Shown here: one piece after another, positions 35,707 through 43,862 of the stretch
Numbering within the stretch: position 1 is the first letter of the stretch
Layout of the letters: each line of letters opens with the position of its first letter
NCBI GenBank assembly: GCA_051278195.1
Contig: JBNMQM010000013.1
Coordinates: 17,270-81,269 of the forward strand
Direction: 5' to 3'
From: JAHRVQ01 sp051278195
GTDB taxonomy: Bacteria > Pseudomonadota > Gammaproteobacteria > Pseudomonadales > Azotimanducaceae
Length of the DNA stretch: 64,000 nt
Translations under genes and position numbers: made by a program
The notes under the pieces: model-generated
The model's input: only the letters and a program-made list of their open reading frames with translations
Database searches by the model: none
What the model was told of the DNA's origin: nothing

Positions 35707-35863
35707 AGGATTGGTGCTTCTTATAAACAGGACCCAATGCTAGCGTGTCGAACCCGCGCCGGCAATCATTAGCCTTAGGCTGCCCCTAGGTCATTGATCA
35801 TATTTTTGGGTCGTCTCAATATGTTTTCTAACGACATCAACTACACCAACTCAATGCTGCTGA

Positions 35864-36295
35864 TTTTCAGAATCTGACAAAGTGGTAAATCTTGCGAGCA
35901 GCTATGCCCGCAAAGGCTTATCCGTCGCGCTATGTGACCACGATCCGCAACGATCATCTCTCGACTGGTTACGAGCGCGCCCAGCACACCTGCTCCCCAT
36001 TGAAGGGTTTGAATTCTTTGACCACCAGCTGTTAATACCAGCATTACCCACCGCTACCGATATCCGAGCTTGTGTAAGACATCTGGTGGTTCTAAATCGG
36101 GCCGGGGTAGTTGAACAGAATCCCGGCAAATTTGGCTTGATCGCCAATCGCGTCAATCTCAAGACAAACTACTTCAAAGTGCTTTTGACTTTTTTGAATG
36201 AGGTCAACTTGCCGATTATCGAATGGCTCGCGCAGTCTGAAGCCAAAACACTAGGCCCTGTGCAAAGCACCATTGATGAGCTGTTAGGAAGCTAG
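35864..36295 (+). pseudogene. ParA-family ATPase relic
   Basis: The frame encodes V-N-L-A-S-S-Y-A-R-K-G-L, L-C-D-H-D-P-Q-R-S-S-L-D-W-L and later L-P-T-A-T-D-I-R and G-L-I-A-N-R-V, the order found in ParA/MinD-like ATPases. The P-loop (K-G-G-x-G-K-T) that should precede V-N-L-A is missing, with a TGA at 35861 just upstream, and about 40 residues including the D-x-P-A motif are absent between F-F-D-H-Q and L-L-I-P. With both nucleotide-binding elements lost, ATPase function is impossible. No parB-like gene is adjacent. A GTG at 35882 could still start a 137-residue product. Confidence 0.7.
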
Positions 36296-36297
36296 CT

Positions 36298-37803
36298 CTA
36301 AAGGTTGAATTTAACACCCTGAGCAAGTGGCAACTCTGAAGAATAGTTAGTGGTCGACGTGCTCCGACGCATATAAGCCTTCCAAGCATCCGACCCAGAT
36401 TCGCGCCCACCACCGGTTTCTTTTTCGCCGCCAAAAGCACCTCCAATCTCGGCACCGCTGGTGCCAATGTTGACGTTCACAATGCCGCAGTCACTGCCGC
36501 CAGCCGACGTAAACAAGTCAGCCTCGCGTAGATCTGTGGTAAAAACTGCGGACGACAAACCCTGCGGCACAGCGTTATTGGCCAGAATCGCTTGAGCGAA
36601 ATCGCTAAAAGGAAAAACGTATAGAATCGGCGCGAAGGTTTCTTTTTCGATATTAGAAACCCCATCAGGCATTTCAACAATGGCAGGCTGCACATAGTAC
36701 CCACCTTCGAAACCTTCGACGATAACCCGCTCGCCACCCGTCACAATCGCGCCCTGCTGCCTCGCTTCAATTAACGCCTGCTGCATATTTTCAAAGGCTA
36801 CGGCATCGATCAACGGGCCGACCAGGCTGGCTTCATCGAGCGGGTTGCCGATTCTTACGGAAGCGTAGGCACCCTTAACGGCGCCCATCAACTGATCATA
36901 AATCTCACGATGAACAAACAACCGCCGCGTCGACGTACAGCGCTGGCCCGCCGTGCCAACTGCACCAAACACAATGGCAGCAAGCGCCATCTTAAGGTCT
37001 GCACTCGGACAGACCGTGACGGCATTATTGCCTCCTAGTTCAAGAATAGCCCTACCGAACCGAGCTGCGACTTTTGGCGCAACTGCCTTACCCATAGCGC
37101 TGCTCCCGGTCGCACTCAATACCTTAACGCGATGATCATCTGCGAGCTGTTCTCCAACCGATCTGTCACCAATGACGACTTGAGTAAGATTATCCGGTGC
37201 ATCGGCAAATTGAGCGAGCGCCTGATCTAATAGCGCCTGACATGCTAGGGCCGTCAGGGGCGTTTTCTCAGAAGGCTTCCAGAGCACGGCATTACCGCAC
37301 ACCAAAGCTAAGGTCGTATTCCAGGACCACACTGCCACCGGAAAATTGAATGCGGAAATAATTCCCACGACACCCATTGGATGCCAATACTCAGACATCC
37401 TGTGCCCCGGTCTCTCCGAGGCGATCGTCAGACCATAGAGCTGTCGCGATAAGCCAACAGCAAAATCACATATATCAATCATCTCCTGAACTTCACCAAG
37501 GCCCTCTTGGCGTATCTTACCGCTCTCAATAGAGACCAGCTCACCTAGCTTCACCTTATTCTCACGCAGTACATTGCCAAACAAACGTACCAGTTCACCT
37601 CGACGCGGCGCCGGTACAGAACGCCAAGTCGCAAAGGCTGTGTTGGCGCGATCCAGACAACTAGCAACCTCGCTAGCACCGTGCGTTCGCACCTTCGCGA
37701 TTGGCTGCCCATCAATAGGGCTGGTCACGTCAAGATCACCAGCCAACTTGTCAGGTGAGACGCCGAGCGCTTTGAGCAATAAATTTGTCCTAGCAAAAAT
37801 CAT
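36298..37803 (-). CDS. amaB: alpha-aminoadipate semialdehyde dehydrogenase (ALDH7)
   Basis: A 501-residue aldehyde dehydrogenase of the ALDH7/antiquitin branch. The catalytic Cys is in G-Q-R-C-T-S-T-R-R, the general-base Glu in L-E-L-G-G-N-N-A, and the substrate-loop F-N-F-P-V-A-V-W-S-W is specific to ALDH7. It oxidises alpha-aminoadipate 6-semialdehyde to 2-aminoadipate with NAD(P)+. Nine bases separate it from the upstream lysine dehydrogenase-like gene, which makes exactly this substrate, so the pair forms a lysine degradation operon. The symbol follows Pseudomonas putida usage. The 3' end lies two bases from the ParA relic. Confidence 0.9.
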   Translation of the reverse strand: MIFARTNLLLKALGVSPDKLAGDLDVTSPIDGQPIAKVRTHGASEVASCLDRANTAFATWRSVPAPRRGELVRLFGNVLRENKVKLGELVSIESGKIRQEGLGEVQEMIDICDFAVGLSRQLYGLTIASERPGHRMSEYWHPMGVVGIISAFNFPVAVWSWNTTLALVCGNAVLWKPSEKTPLTALACQALLDQALAQFADAPDNLTQVVIGDRSVGEQLADDHRVKVLSATGSSAMGKAVAPKVAARFGRAILELGGNNAVTVCPSADLKMALAAIVFGAVGTAGQRCTSTRRLFVHREIYDQLMGAVKGAYASVRIGNPLDEASLVGPLIDAVAFENMQQALIEARQQGAIVTGGERVIVEGFEGGYYVQPAIVEMPDGVSNIEKETFAPILYVFPFSDFAQAILANNAVPQGLSSAVFTTDLREADLFTSAGGSDCGIVNVNIGTSGAEIGGAFGGEKETGGGRESGSDAWKAYMRRSTSTTNYSSELPLAQGVKFNL

Positions 37804-37811
37804 GATGGTCC

Positions 37812-38927
37812 TTATGCTGCGTGATGGATGTCGTCGGCTGGTTGACTCCGACCGTAATACCGACCGAACCGATTACCTAAGAACTTATCAAGAGATATCT
37901 CTTCCTGGCACACGAAGCCTTGCGAGCGAATGTCGCCCTTCGCCAGCATATCTAATACAGCGCATATACTCGCCGCCGTCGTCACCTGGATGGCACTGCA
38001 GGCCTGCTCGGAGATAGTTTGCCCGTACACTTTGTTCGCATAGGTTTGTTGGATCAGTTGCCCTTGCTTGCGCCCGCTGACGGTAACAAAAATTAGCACG
38101 ACATCCTGTAAGGTAGCCGGCACTGCATTTTCGAACACATCTTTTAACAAGTCGCGCCGGTTACGTAATTGCAGATCATGCAGTAACGTTTTCATAATAT
38201 CGCGATGACCCGGGTATCGAATGGTTTGATAGCATAAATTTTTTACTCGACCTGCTAACGTTTCTGCCAGGGTGCCAATCCCGCCACTGGTATTGAAAGA
38301 TTCATAATTGATGCCATCGAGAGAAAAGTGCTCCAGATGTTCGAGAGCCGATACTGTGGTGAGTTGACCATCCTTAATGGCGACACAGGGCTCACAGTAC
38401 TCGTTAATCACACCGTCGGTGCTCCAAGTCAGATTGTAATTCAATGAGTTGCTAGGGAATTGCGGCAGAGCGCCCACACACATACGAATAGATTCTAATT
38501 CATCAAAGTCTTTCGCCAGGTCATTCGCCACAATGGAAATGAACCCAGGCGCTAAGCCGCATTGGGGGATCAATGCGGTTGTGGCATTTTCAGCGAGGGT
38601 TTTCACGCAAGCCGTGCTCGCGACATCCTCAGTCAGGTCCAAATAGTGAACCTTCGCGGCGACCGCCGCCTTCGCAATCTGCTCAGTCATAAAGTACGGC
38701 GTCGCACTGAGCACCGCAAAATGTCCCTGCAGGGCTTGGATGAAGCCATCGTGGTCCGCAACATCTAGCGTCCGCTTCTCTAAACCAGGTTCATCAGGGA
38801 TTCTGTGCAACTGCTCTGCCGAAGCATCAATCAGGGTGATGCGGTATTCACCACAGCTAAGCAGAAATCGACAAATCATCGCGCCGATCTTGCCAGCACC
38901 TACTATCGCAATATGTTTTTGTTCCAT
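37812..38927 (-). CDS. lysine 6-dehydrogenase/saccharopine dehydrogenase-like
   Basis: An NAD(P)-dependent enzyme of the saccharopine dehydrogenase fold, 371 residues from the ATG at 38927. The Rossmann motif is I-A-I-V-G-A-G-K-I-G, and the L-D-L-T-E-D and G-L-A-P-G-F segments are family marks. Its length matches bacterial L-lysine 6-dehydrogenase better than saccharopine dehydrogenase (about 450). No lysine-ketoglutarate reductase is adjacent, so direct oxidation of lysine to aminoadipate semialdehyde is the likelier reaction. An upstream TTG at 38942 sits in a 15-base duplication (M-E-Q-K-G/M-E-Q-K). Regulation by the divergent Lrp-type gene is likely. Confidence 0.8.
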   Translation of the reverse strand: MEQKHIAIVGAGKIGAMICRFLLSCGEYRITLIDASAEQLHRIPDEPGLEKRTLDVADHDGFIQALQGHFAVLSATPYFMTEQIAKAAVAAKVHYLDLTEDVASTACVKTLAENATTALIPQCGLAPGFISIVANDLAKDFDELESIRMCVGALPQFPSNSLNYNLTWSTDGVINEYCEPCVAIKDGQLTTVSALEHLEHFSLDGINYESFNTSGGIGTLAETLAGRVKNLCYQTIRYPGHRDIMKTLLHDLQLRNRRDLLKDVFENAVPATLQDVVLIFVTVSGRKQGQLIQQTYANKVYGQTISEQACSAIQVTTAASICAVLDMLAKGDIRSQGFVCQEEISLDKFLGNRFGRYYGRSQPADDIHHAA

Positions 38928-39059
38928 ACCTTTTTGTTCCAAGTGAAGTCGCCAGAAGCAGCTAAGTTGTAAGTTTGGTGTACCTTGACGTCAGTTTTAA
39001 GCTGCAAATTGAGCTATTTTTCTCTATATTTAGGCATATTAGTGAACAAATAGACCAAT

Positions 39060-39488
39060 TTGATGAATTCTACCGATGAAAAGCTGTTGTCATTGCTTCT
39101 CGACAACGGCCGCGAAAGCACCTCCGCCCTGGCGCGTAAATTGTCGATCTCGCGTTCTACCGTGCAATCCAAAATCAAACGACTGGAAGAAAGTGGCGTA
39201 ATCCAGGGCTATTCAGCTCAGTTGGGGGATGATTACGCCAATAAACTCGTGTCGGCGCATGTGCTCATTACCGTCCATCAGAAGCAAACTGCGCAGACAA
39301 ACCTAAAGCTCAGCGCGATACCTCAAATCAGAGCGCTCTTTGCCATAAGCGGTGACTATGATTTGATTGCGGTCGTGAGAACCGAAACGACAGAGCAACT
39401 CAGTAGCATCCTAGATGACATTGGGAATCTAGAGGGCGTCGAGCGCACAAACTCCTCACTGATACTCGAAACTAAGTTGCGCCGATGA
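39060..39488 (+). CDS. Lrp/AsnC-family transcriptional regulator
   Basis: A 142-residue feast/famine regulator. The helix-turn-helix lies in A-L-A-R-K-L-S-I-S-R-S-T-V-Q-S-K-I-K-R-L-E (given here as successive residues of helices two and three), followed by the E-S-G-V-I-Q-G-Y linker and an RAM ligand domain with S-G-D-Y-D-L-I-A-V-V. Such proteins sense amino acids. It diverges from the lysine catabolic pair across 130 bases of AT-rich DNA, so lysine-responsive control of that operon is a reasonable inference. The stop overlaps the start of the glycosyltransferase gene by 4 bases. Confidence 0.93.
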   Translation: MMNSTDEKLLSLLLDNGRESTSALARKLSISRSTVQSKIKRLEESGVIQGYSAQLGDDYANKLVSAHVLITVHQKQTAQTNLKLSAIPQIRALFAISGDYDLIAVVRTETTEQLSSILDDIGNLEGVERTNSSLILETKLRR

Positions 39489-40342
39489 CCGCTCTGACCA
39501 GCAGCGTCCTGATGAGCGTCTATTGCAAGGTGCCTGCAGAACAATTGCGTCAGTGCCTTGCGAGTCTCGTCACGCAAACTCGGCAGCCCGACCAAATCGT
39601 TATTGTGATTGACGGTGCCATCTCCGCCGATCTGCAAGCGCTGCTCGACCAGTATCAGAACTTTCAGCCCGACCAAGTGACTCTGGTACCACTGGACGAA
39701 AACGGCGGGCTCATCAACGCACTCAATACGGGCCTTACGCACTGCATTGGAGATTGGATATTGCGCATGGATGCCGATGACTTAGCCATGCCGAACCGCT
39801 TCAATATCCAGCTTGGGTTAGTGGCCGAAGAGCCGGAAATCGACGTGCTGGGCTGCTCAATGCTGGAATTCGACACCGACCCGCGGCTTCCCGCACGCTT
39901 TAAGCCCGTGATTGAAGCGCACGACGCCATTGCCCGGGCACTACCCTTCCGCAATCCTATTAATCACCCCACCGCCTGTATCCGAAAAAGCCGCTTACTT
40001 GAGATCGGTGGATATCCGGACCTTGCTCTCTTAGAGGACTATTTCTTATGGGCAAAGCTGCTTAAGGTGGGTGCAAAGTTCAGAAACCTATCTGAACCGC
40101 TATATTTGTTTCGATTCGACGATCAGACGTTGCAGCGTCGAGCAGGCAGTGAAAATTTCAAAAATGAAGTGTGGCTAAGGCACTGGATGTATCAGGCTGG
40201 GCTTAGCTCACTTCCTATTCTTGGCTTGGTGACAGCGCTGCAGATCGTTTTGCGTTTCTCGCCCCTCGGTGTAAGACGCTGGCTATGGCACCGCAGCCGC
40301 GAGGACAGCAAATTAATCGTGGATTTACCCGCAGATATCTAA
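39485..40342 (+). CDS. family 2 glycosyltransferase
   Basis: A 285-residue GT-A glycosyltransferase. The nucleotide-sugar and metal site is visible as S-V-L-M-S-V-Y at the N-terminus, V-I-D-G-A, and the D-x-D motif in L-R-M-D-A-D-D near residue 95. L-E-D-Y-F-L-W carries the likely catalytic acid. It lacks a clear transmembrane part apart from a hydrophobic stretch near residue 245. It probably transfers a sugar in cell-surface polysaccharide synthesis, but the acceptor is unknown. It is translationally coupled to the Lrp gene, an odd partnership, and has no other glycan genes around it. Confidence 0.86.
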   Translation: MTALTSSVLMSVYCKVPAEQLRQCLASLVTQTRQPDQIVIVIDGAISADLQALLDQYQNFQPDQVTLVPLDENGGLINALNTGLTHCIGDWILRMDADDLAMPNRFNIQLGLVAEEPEIDVLGCSMLEFDTDPRLPARFKPVIEAHDAIARALPFRNPINHPTACIRKSRLLEIGGYPDLALLEDYFLWAKLLKVGAKFRNLSEPLYLFRFDDQTLQRRAGSENFKNEVWLRHWMYQAGLSSLPILGLVTALQIVLRFSPLGVRRWLWHRSREDSKLIVDLPADI

Positions 40343-40395
40343 ACTTCGTCGCAGTTGGTTTACACTCTAGCCTCGCCTATAAAGCACGTGACCCT

Positions 40396-41961
40396 ATGCT
40401 ACCGATAAAATCTCAAGCACCTGCCTTCAACCTTGAATCAGCACAGGGGGCAAGCTACAGCTTTCCCTCTGATCAGAGCACGCTGATCTGCTTCATTAAG
40501 GAAGATTGCCCTACCTGCAAACTCGTTGTGCCAATTCTGGAACAACTGCATCAAAAGCAACAATTATTACTGGCGGTAGGACAGACAAAAGAAGGCAATG
40601 ACAAGCTAATCAAAGAGTTCGATCTCTCCATGCCGCTCTTGGATGACAGCAACCTGAAAGTTTCTTTTGCTTATGATATTGATACCGTTCCAACGTTGGT
40701 CCAAACGTCGCCTGACGGCACTATCGAAGCGCAGCTCATTGGTTTTGTGAAAGAAGAGTGGCTAGCGGTGCTGGGCCACGAACTTGCCGACAGCGTTGAT
40801 TGGGCGACGTTGCCTGATTGGCGCCCAGGTTGTGGCTCCTTATCAGTAGATCCCATCATCGCTGACCGACTACAGGCCGAAGCAGAGAACAGCCCGCTGC
40901 GAGCCAGAAAGATTGAAGTCGCGCCTGCGGACGATGAGTTCGAGTTTATGTTTGACCAAGGATTCAGCGATGGTTTACCGCTGGTCCCTCCCACGCCTGA
41001 GCGAGTGCTCCGAATGCTGACGGGCACAAGCCGTGATCCGCAAGAGGTTGTGGCTATATTACCGCCTAACCTCGCTGAAACCACCGTCGAGAAGGTCGCC
41101 ATTAATGCGGTCATGGCAGGCTGTAAACCAGAATATTTGCCGGTTGTGATCGCCGCGCTCGAAGCCGCCTGCACAGACGAGTTCAACGCCCATGGTGTTA
41201 TGTCCACAACCATGGGGGCAAGCCCGGTAATGGTGGTCAATGGGCCTATTCGAGACCGTATCGGCATGAATTCAACACTGGGAGCGCTGGGCCAAGGTAA
41301 TCGAGCAAACGCCACGATTGGTCGAGCGGTGAGGCTGGCACTACGTAACATGGGCGGCGCCAAGCCTGGTGGCACAGAGCGGTCGACCCTGGGTAGCCCC
41401 ATGAAATTCACCATGTGCTTTGCCGAAGCGGAAGAACGTAGCCCTTGGGAGCCACTCCACGTTGAACGAGGGTTTGCCGCGACGGATTCTGTTGTCACCC
41501 TGTTCGGCATGACCAGCGGGCCAGTACTGGTTGTTGATCAGACCTCAGTGGCCAGCGAGCAACTCGCCAGCAGCATGGCGATGTGTCTGCAGAGCGTACA
41601 TCACCCTAAATCCTATATGGGCAGCGATACTCTATTGGTTGTTTGCCCTGAACATCTCGACACCTTGCAGCGAGATGGCAAGATGTCCAAAGCCCAGCTT
41701 CGCCGTATCATTCAGGATTCACTGGCACTGCCGCTTAAACAGCTGGCTCAAGACAAACAATCTGGTGTTGGCATTGCTGCAGAGACATTGGCTAAGATGG
41801 ACGAGACACGGCAGAATAAGCGAGTCACTAAATTTCCCCACGACGAGGATATCCATATCGTCGTCGCGGGATCGGATGCCGGCAAGTTTTCCGGCGCTTT
41901 CCACGGTTGGGCCACCGGCTCAATTGGTACAATTTCAGTTTCACGGAAAATCGAGGAGTAA
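40396..41961 (+). CDS. thioredoxin-like domain fused to UGSC-associated domain
   Basis: A 521-residue cytoplasmic protein with two parts. Residues 1-150 form a peroxiredoxin/TlpA-like thioredoxin fold with redox motif C-P-T-C at 38-41. Residues 180-521 are a large conserved domain with G-F-S-D-G-L-P-L-V-P-P-T, A-V-M-A-G-C-K-P-E-Y-L-P-V and G-N-R-A-N-A-T-I-G-R-A. I recall this domain as a common neighbour of UGSC proteins; its function is unknown. The ATG at 40396 is preferred over one at 40285, which would overlap the previous gene. Three bases separate it from the selenoprotein gene, so they form an operon, and a redox partnership is inferred. Confidence 0.78.
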   Translation: MLPIKSQAPAFNLESAQGASYSFPSDQSTLICFIKEDCPTCKLVVPILEQLHQKQQLLLAVGQTKEGNDKLIKEFDLSMPLLDDSNLKVSFAYDIDTVPTLVQTSPDGTIEAQLIGFVKEEWLAVLGHELADSVDWATLPDWRPGCGSLSVDPIIADRLQAEAENSPLRARKIEVAPADDEFEFMFDQGFSDGLPLVPPTPERVLRMLTGTSRDPQEVVAILPPNLAETTVEKVAINAVMAGCKPEYLPVVIAALEAACTDEFNAHGVMSTTMGASPVMVVNGPIRDRIGMNSTLGALGQGNRANATIGRAVRLALRNMGGAKPGGTERSTLGSPMKFTMCFAEAEERSPWEPLHVERGFAATDSVVTLFGMTSGPVLVVDQTSVASEQLASSMAMCLQSVHHPKSYMGSDTLLVVCPEHLDTLQRDGKMSKAQLRRIIQDSLALPLKQLAQDKQSGVGIAAETLAKMDETRQNKRVTKFPHDEDIHIVVAGSDAGKFSGAFHGWATGSIGTISVSRKIEE

Positions 41962-41964
41962 AGT

Positions 41965-42498
41965 ATGAGCACCATTCTTGACCCCACCGACGAGCGGGTC
42001 CCCGTTGCGCGGCAACCCACTCCAAGGCCAATGACGATCACTGGCAATGTCGCGCTGTTGGACATTTCCAAGCCTCGCGGCAACATCTTGCTGGACCAGT
42101 TCGAGGCCCGATTAAAAGAGCGGCTGCCCAGCGTCAATTTCAATCGATACTCGAAGCCAACTTTTACTAAACCTGCGCCGGATGACCTAAGACAAGAAAT
42201 TCGAGCCCGAAATGATTACGTCATAGAAGCCTTGGCTGATTGAGGATCCTGTACCACGTGCAGTTTGCACGATACGGTATGGTTCGAAATCAATGGCATT
42301 CCTTCAGTATCTGTTGCGTCTGAAGAGTTCGTCGATGCTGCAGAAACCCAAGCCAGAGCACTTGGTATGATTGATGCTGAGCGCGTCTTTGTTGCACATC
42401 CGATTCAGGATGCCACCGATGATCAGATGCGAGAGAAAGCAGACAAAGTCGTTGAGGCCGTCATTAACGCGCTCACCAACCAGAAGCATTCTGGTTAA
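41965..42498 (+). CDS. UGSC-family selenoprotein (UGA at codon 93 read as Sec)
   Basis: Reading starts at ATG 41965 after GAGGAG, reaches TGA at 42241-42243, and continues in the same frame to TAA at 42496-42498, giving 177 residues with selenocysteine at 93. The sequence around the UGA is A-L-A-D-U-G-S-C-T-T-C-S-L-H-D, the defining motif of the UGSC family reported in marine selenoproteomes; other members have Cys in place of Sec. The part after the UGA (H-D-T-V-W-F-E, A-H-P-I-Q-D) is well-formed protein. A hairpin begins 13 bases after the UGA. The U-x-x-C-x-x-C spacing suggests a redox centre. Sec machinery genes are not in the window. Termination at the UGA would give 92 residues without the redox motif. 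Confidence 0.88.
42252..42279 (+). promoter_or_regulatory. candidate bacterial SECIS hairpin
   Basis: Immediately after the UGA of the UGSC gene, CGTGCA (42257-42262) pairs perfectly with TGCACG (42266-42271) around a GTT loop, and an outer TACC (42252-42255) can pair with GGTA (42276-42279) across a small asymmetric internal loop. Bacterial SECIS elements lie in this position within the coding region and usually carry a G in the apical loop, as here. Recognition by SelB is inferred. Confidence 0.65.
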
Positions 42499-43862
42499 TC
42501 GCCCAGCACATGAGCCAGATGTGCGTTTAGCATCTGGCCTTTGGGGTCAAATTCTTTTTGCAACCTAACAAAATCTTTTAGTTGCGGATACAATTCATTA
42601 AGTTGCGCAAAGCCCAACGAATGCACTTTCCCCCAGTGTGGCCGACCACCGTATTGTAGGAATATTCTCTCTATTCGATCGAAGTAAGGCTTGTAGTCAA
42701 GGCCAGCAGAACGATGTATCGAAATAGAAGCACGGGGCCCGCCGTTGAACATACTAAGCCAACTGTCATCCTCATCAATCGTGCGGTATTCAAGTGGAAA
42801 CACCACATCTATCGCTTCATCACGAATCACTTGAAGCACCTCGCTCACGCAGGCCAGTCCTGACGCCACCGGCACCGAATACTCCATCTCATTAAATCGA
42901 TCGTTGCGAACATTTGTGAGCGCCCGATAAGAGGTTTCAACACTGGTGGTTGCCGGAATTTCCTTTAACAAAAAGTTGAACAAGTAAGAACGTATCGATA
43001 TCGGCACGCGGTTTAACATCGCAAACAAGTCCCCAGAATCTTCTTCGGGTATCGGTGGGACCTCATCTTCCGTGGTTTCTTTGTGAGCGATGACCAGTGA
43101 GTGGTCCGCATGTGGAAAAGGCAGGAACTCATAATGCTGATACTCAAGACTTCTGGCATCGAAGCTAGCAATGACATCCGCGGTTGGTTCAACCCAAGTT
43201 TCAGTTTTAAGACGGAAAGGCGCTCGATTTTGGAAACCGACCTGCGTCACAACCCCCAGTGCGCCCAGACTCACACGCGCCGCTAAAAACCGTTCTTCAT
43301 CTAGATTTCGATCGAGATCCATCACCTGCCCTGAAGGTAATACCAATCGAATTGAGTTGACGTACCCTGACAGGGACTTAAACCCTAGACCTGTACCGTG
43401 CGTTGATGTCGAGATCGCACCAGCGAGCGTTTGGCGATCAATATCCGGTAAATTGAACATCGCTTGACCCACATCGGCCAAAAGCGGACCGGCGTCACTC
43501 AGACGAGTACCCGCAGCGAAAACGGCAGAATTCTGTTCGGTGCTATGGCTCAGCAAGCCTGAAATTTTGTCCAACACCACTAAGTTACCGTTAGTCGGCA
43601 CCAGCGGCGAAAACGAATGACCGGCACCGACAGGCCTAATTTCTCCCGTGAGACCTGCAAGAAGCTGAACCAGTTCTGCCTCGGATGCAGGCGCAAGCCT
43701 TGCTGCCGGGATAGCACTTAATGCACCTGACCAGTTCGCCCAGGGCTCAGGTAAAAGTTCTGATGAAAGTTCAAATGGCGCCGCCAATGACTTTTTACCA
43801 CCAACCGCAACAAATAAGGGTGCCAGCAAAGAAGCTAGCAAGAAATTTCGCCGACTGATCAA
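42495..43862 (-). CDS. FAD-dependent aldonolactone oxidase, Tat-exported
   Basis: A 455-residue VAO-fold flavoprotein of the D-arabinono-1,4-lactone/L-gulonolactone oxidase family. The N-terminus has M-I-S-R-R-N-F-L-L-A-S-L-L, a twin-arginine signal. The FAD-binding loop is P-V-G-A-G-H-S-F-S-P, whose His is the likely site of covalent FAD attachment. The family motif H-W-G-K is present near the C-terminus. Such enzymes oxidise sugar lactones or polyols and pass electrons to O2 or cytochrome c. The gene overlaps the start of the selenoprotein's converging end by 4 bases and is coupled by a 4-base overlap to the upstream cytochrome c gene. Confidence 0.88.
   Translation of the reverse strand: MISRRNFLLASLLAPLFVAVGGKKSLAAPFELSSELLPEPWANWSGALSAIPAARLAPASEAELVQLLAGLTGEIRPVGAGHSFSPLVPTNGNLVVLDKISGLLSHSTEQNSAVFAAGTRLSDAGPLLADVGQAMFNLPDIDRQTLAGAISTSTHGTGLGFKSLSGYVNSIRLVLPSGQVMDLDRNLDEERFLAARVSLGALGVVTQVGFQNRAPFRLKTETWVEPTADVIASFDARSLEYQHYEFLPFPHADHSLVIAHKETTEDEVPPIPEEDSGDLFAMLNRVPISIRSYLFNFLLKEIPATTSVETSYRALTNVRNDRFNEMEYSVPVASGLACVSEVLQVIRDEAIDVVFPLEYRTIDEDDSWLSMFNGGPRASISIHRSAGLDYKPYFDRIERIFLQYGGRPHWGKVHSLGFAQLNELYPQLKDFVRLQKEFDPKGQMLNAHLAHVLGD

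Noticed and set aside
35861..35864. TGA upstream of the ParA relic as another selenocysteine codon
   Set aside because: No Sec-family context, no hairpin of the right kind, and the missing P-loop is not restored by reading through it.
40671..41510. 279-codon minus-strand open frame opposite the thioredoxin-fusion gene
   Set aside because: The plus-strand protein has clear conserved motifs; the opposite frame is Ser/Pro/Ala-rich with none.
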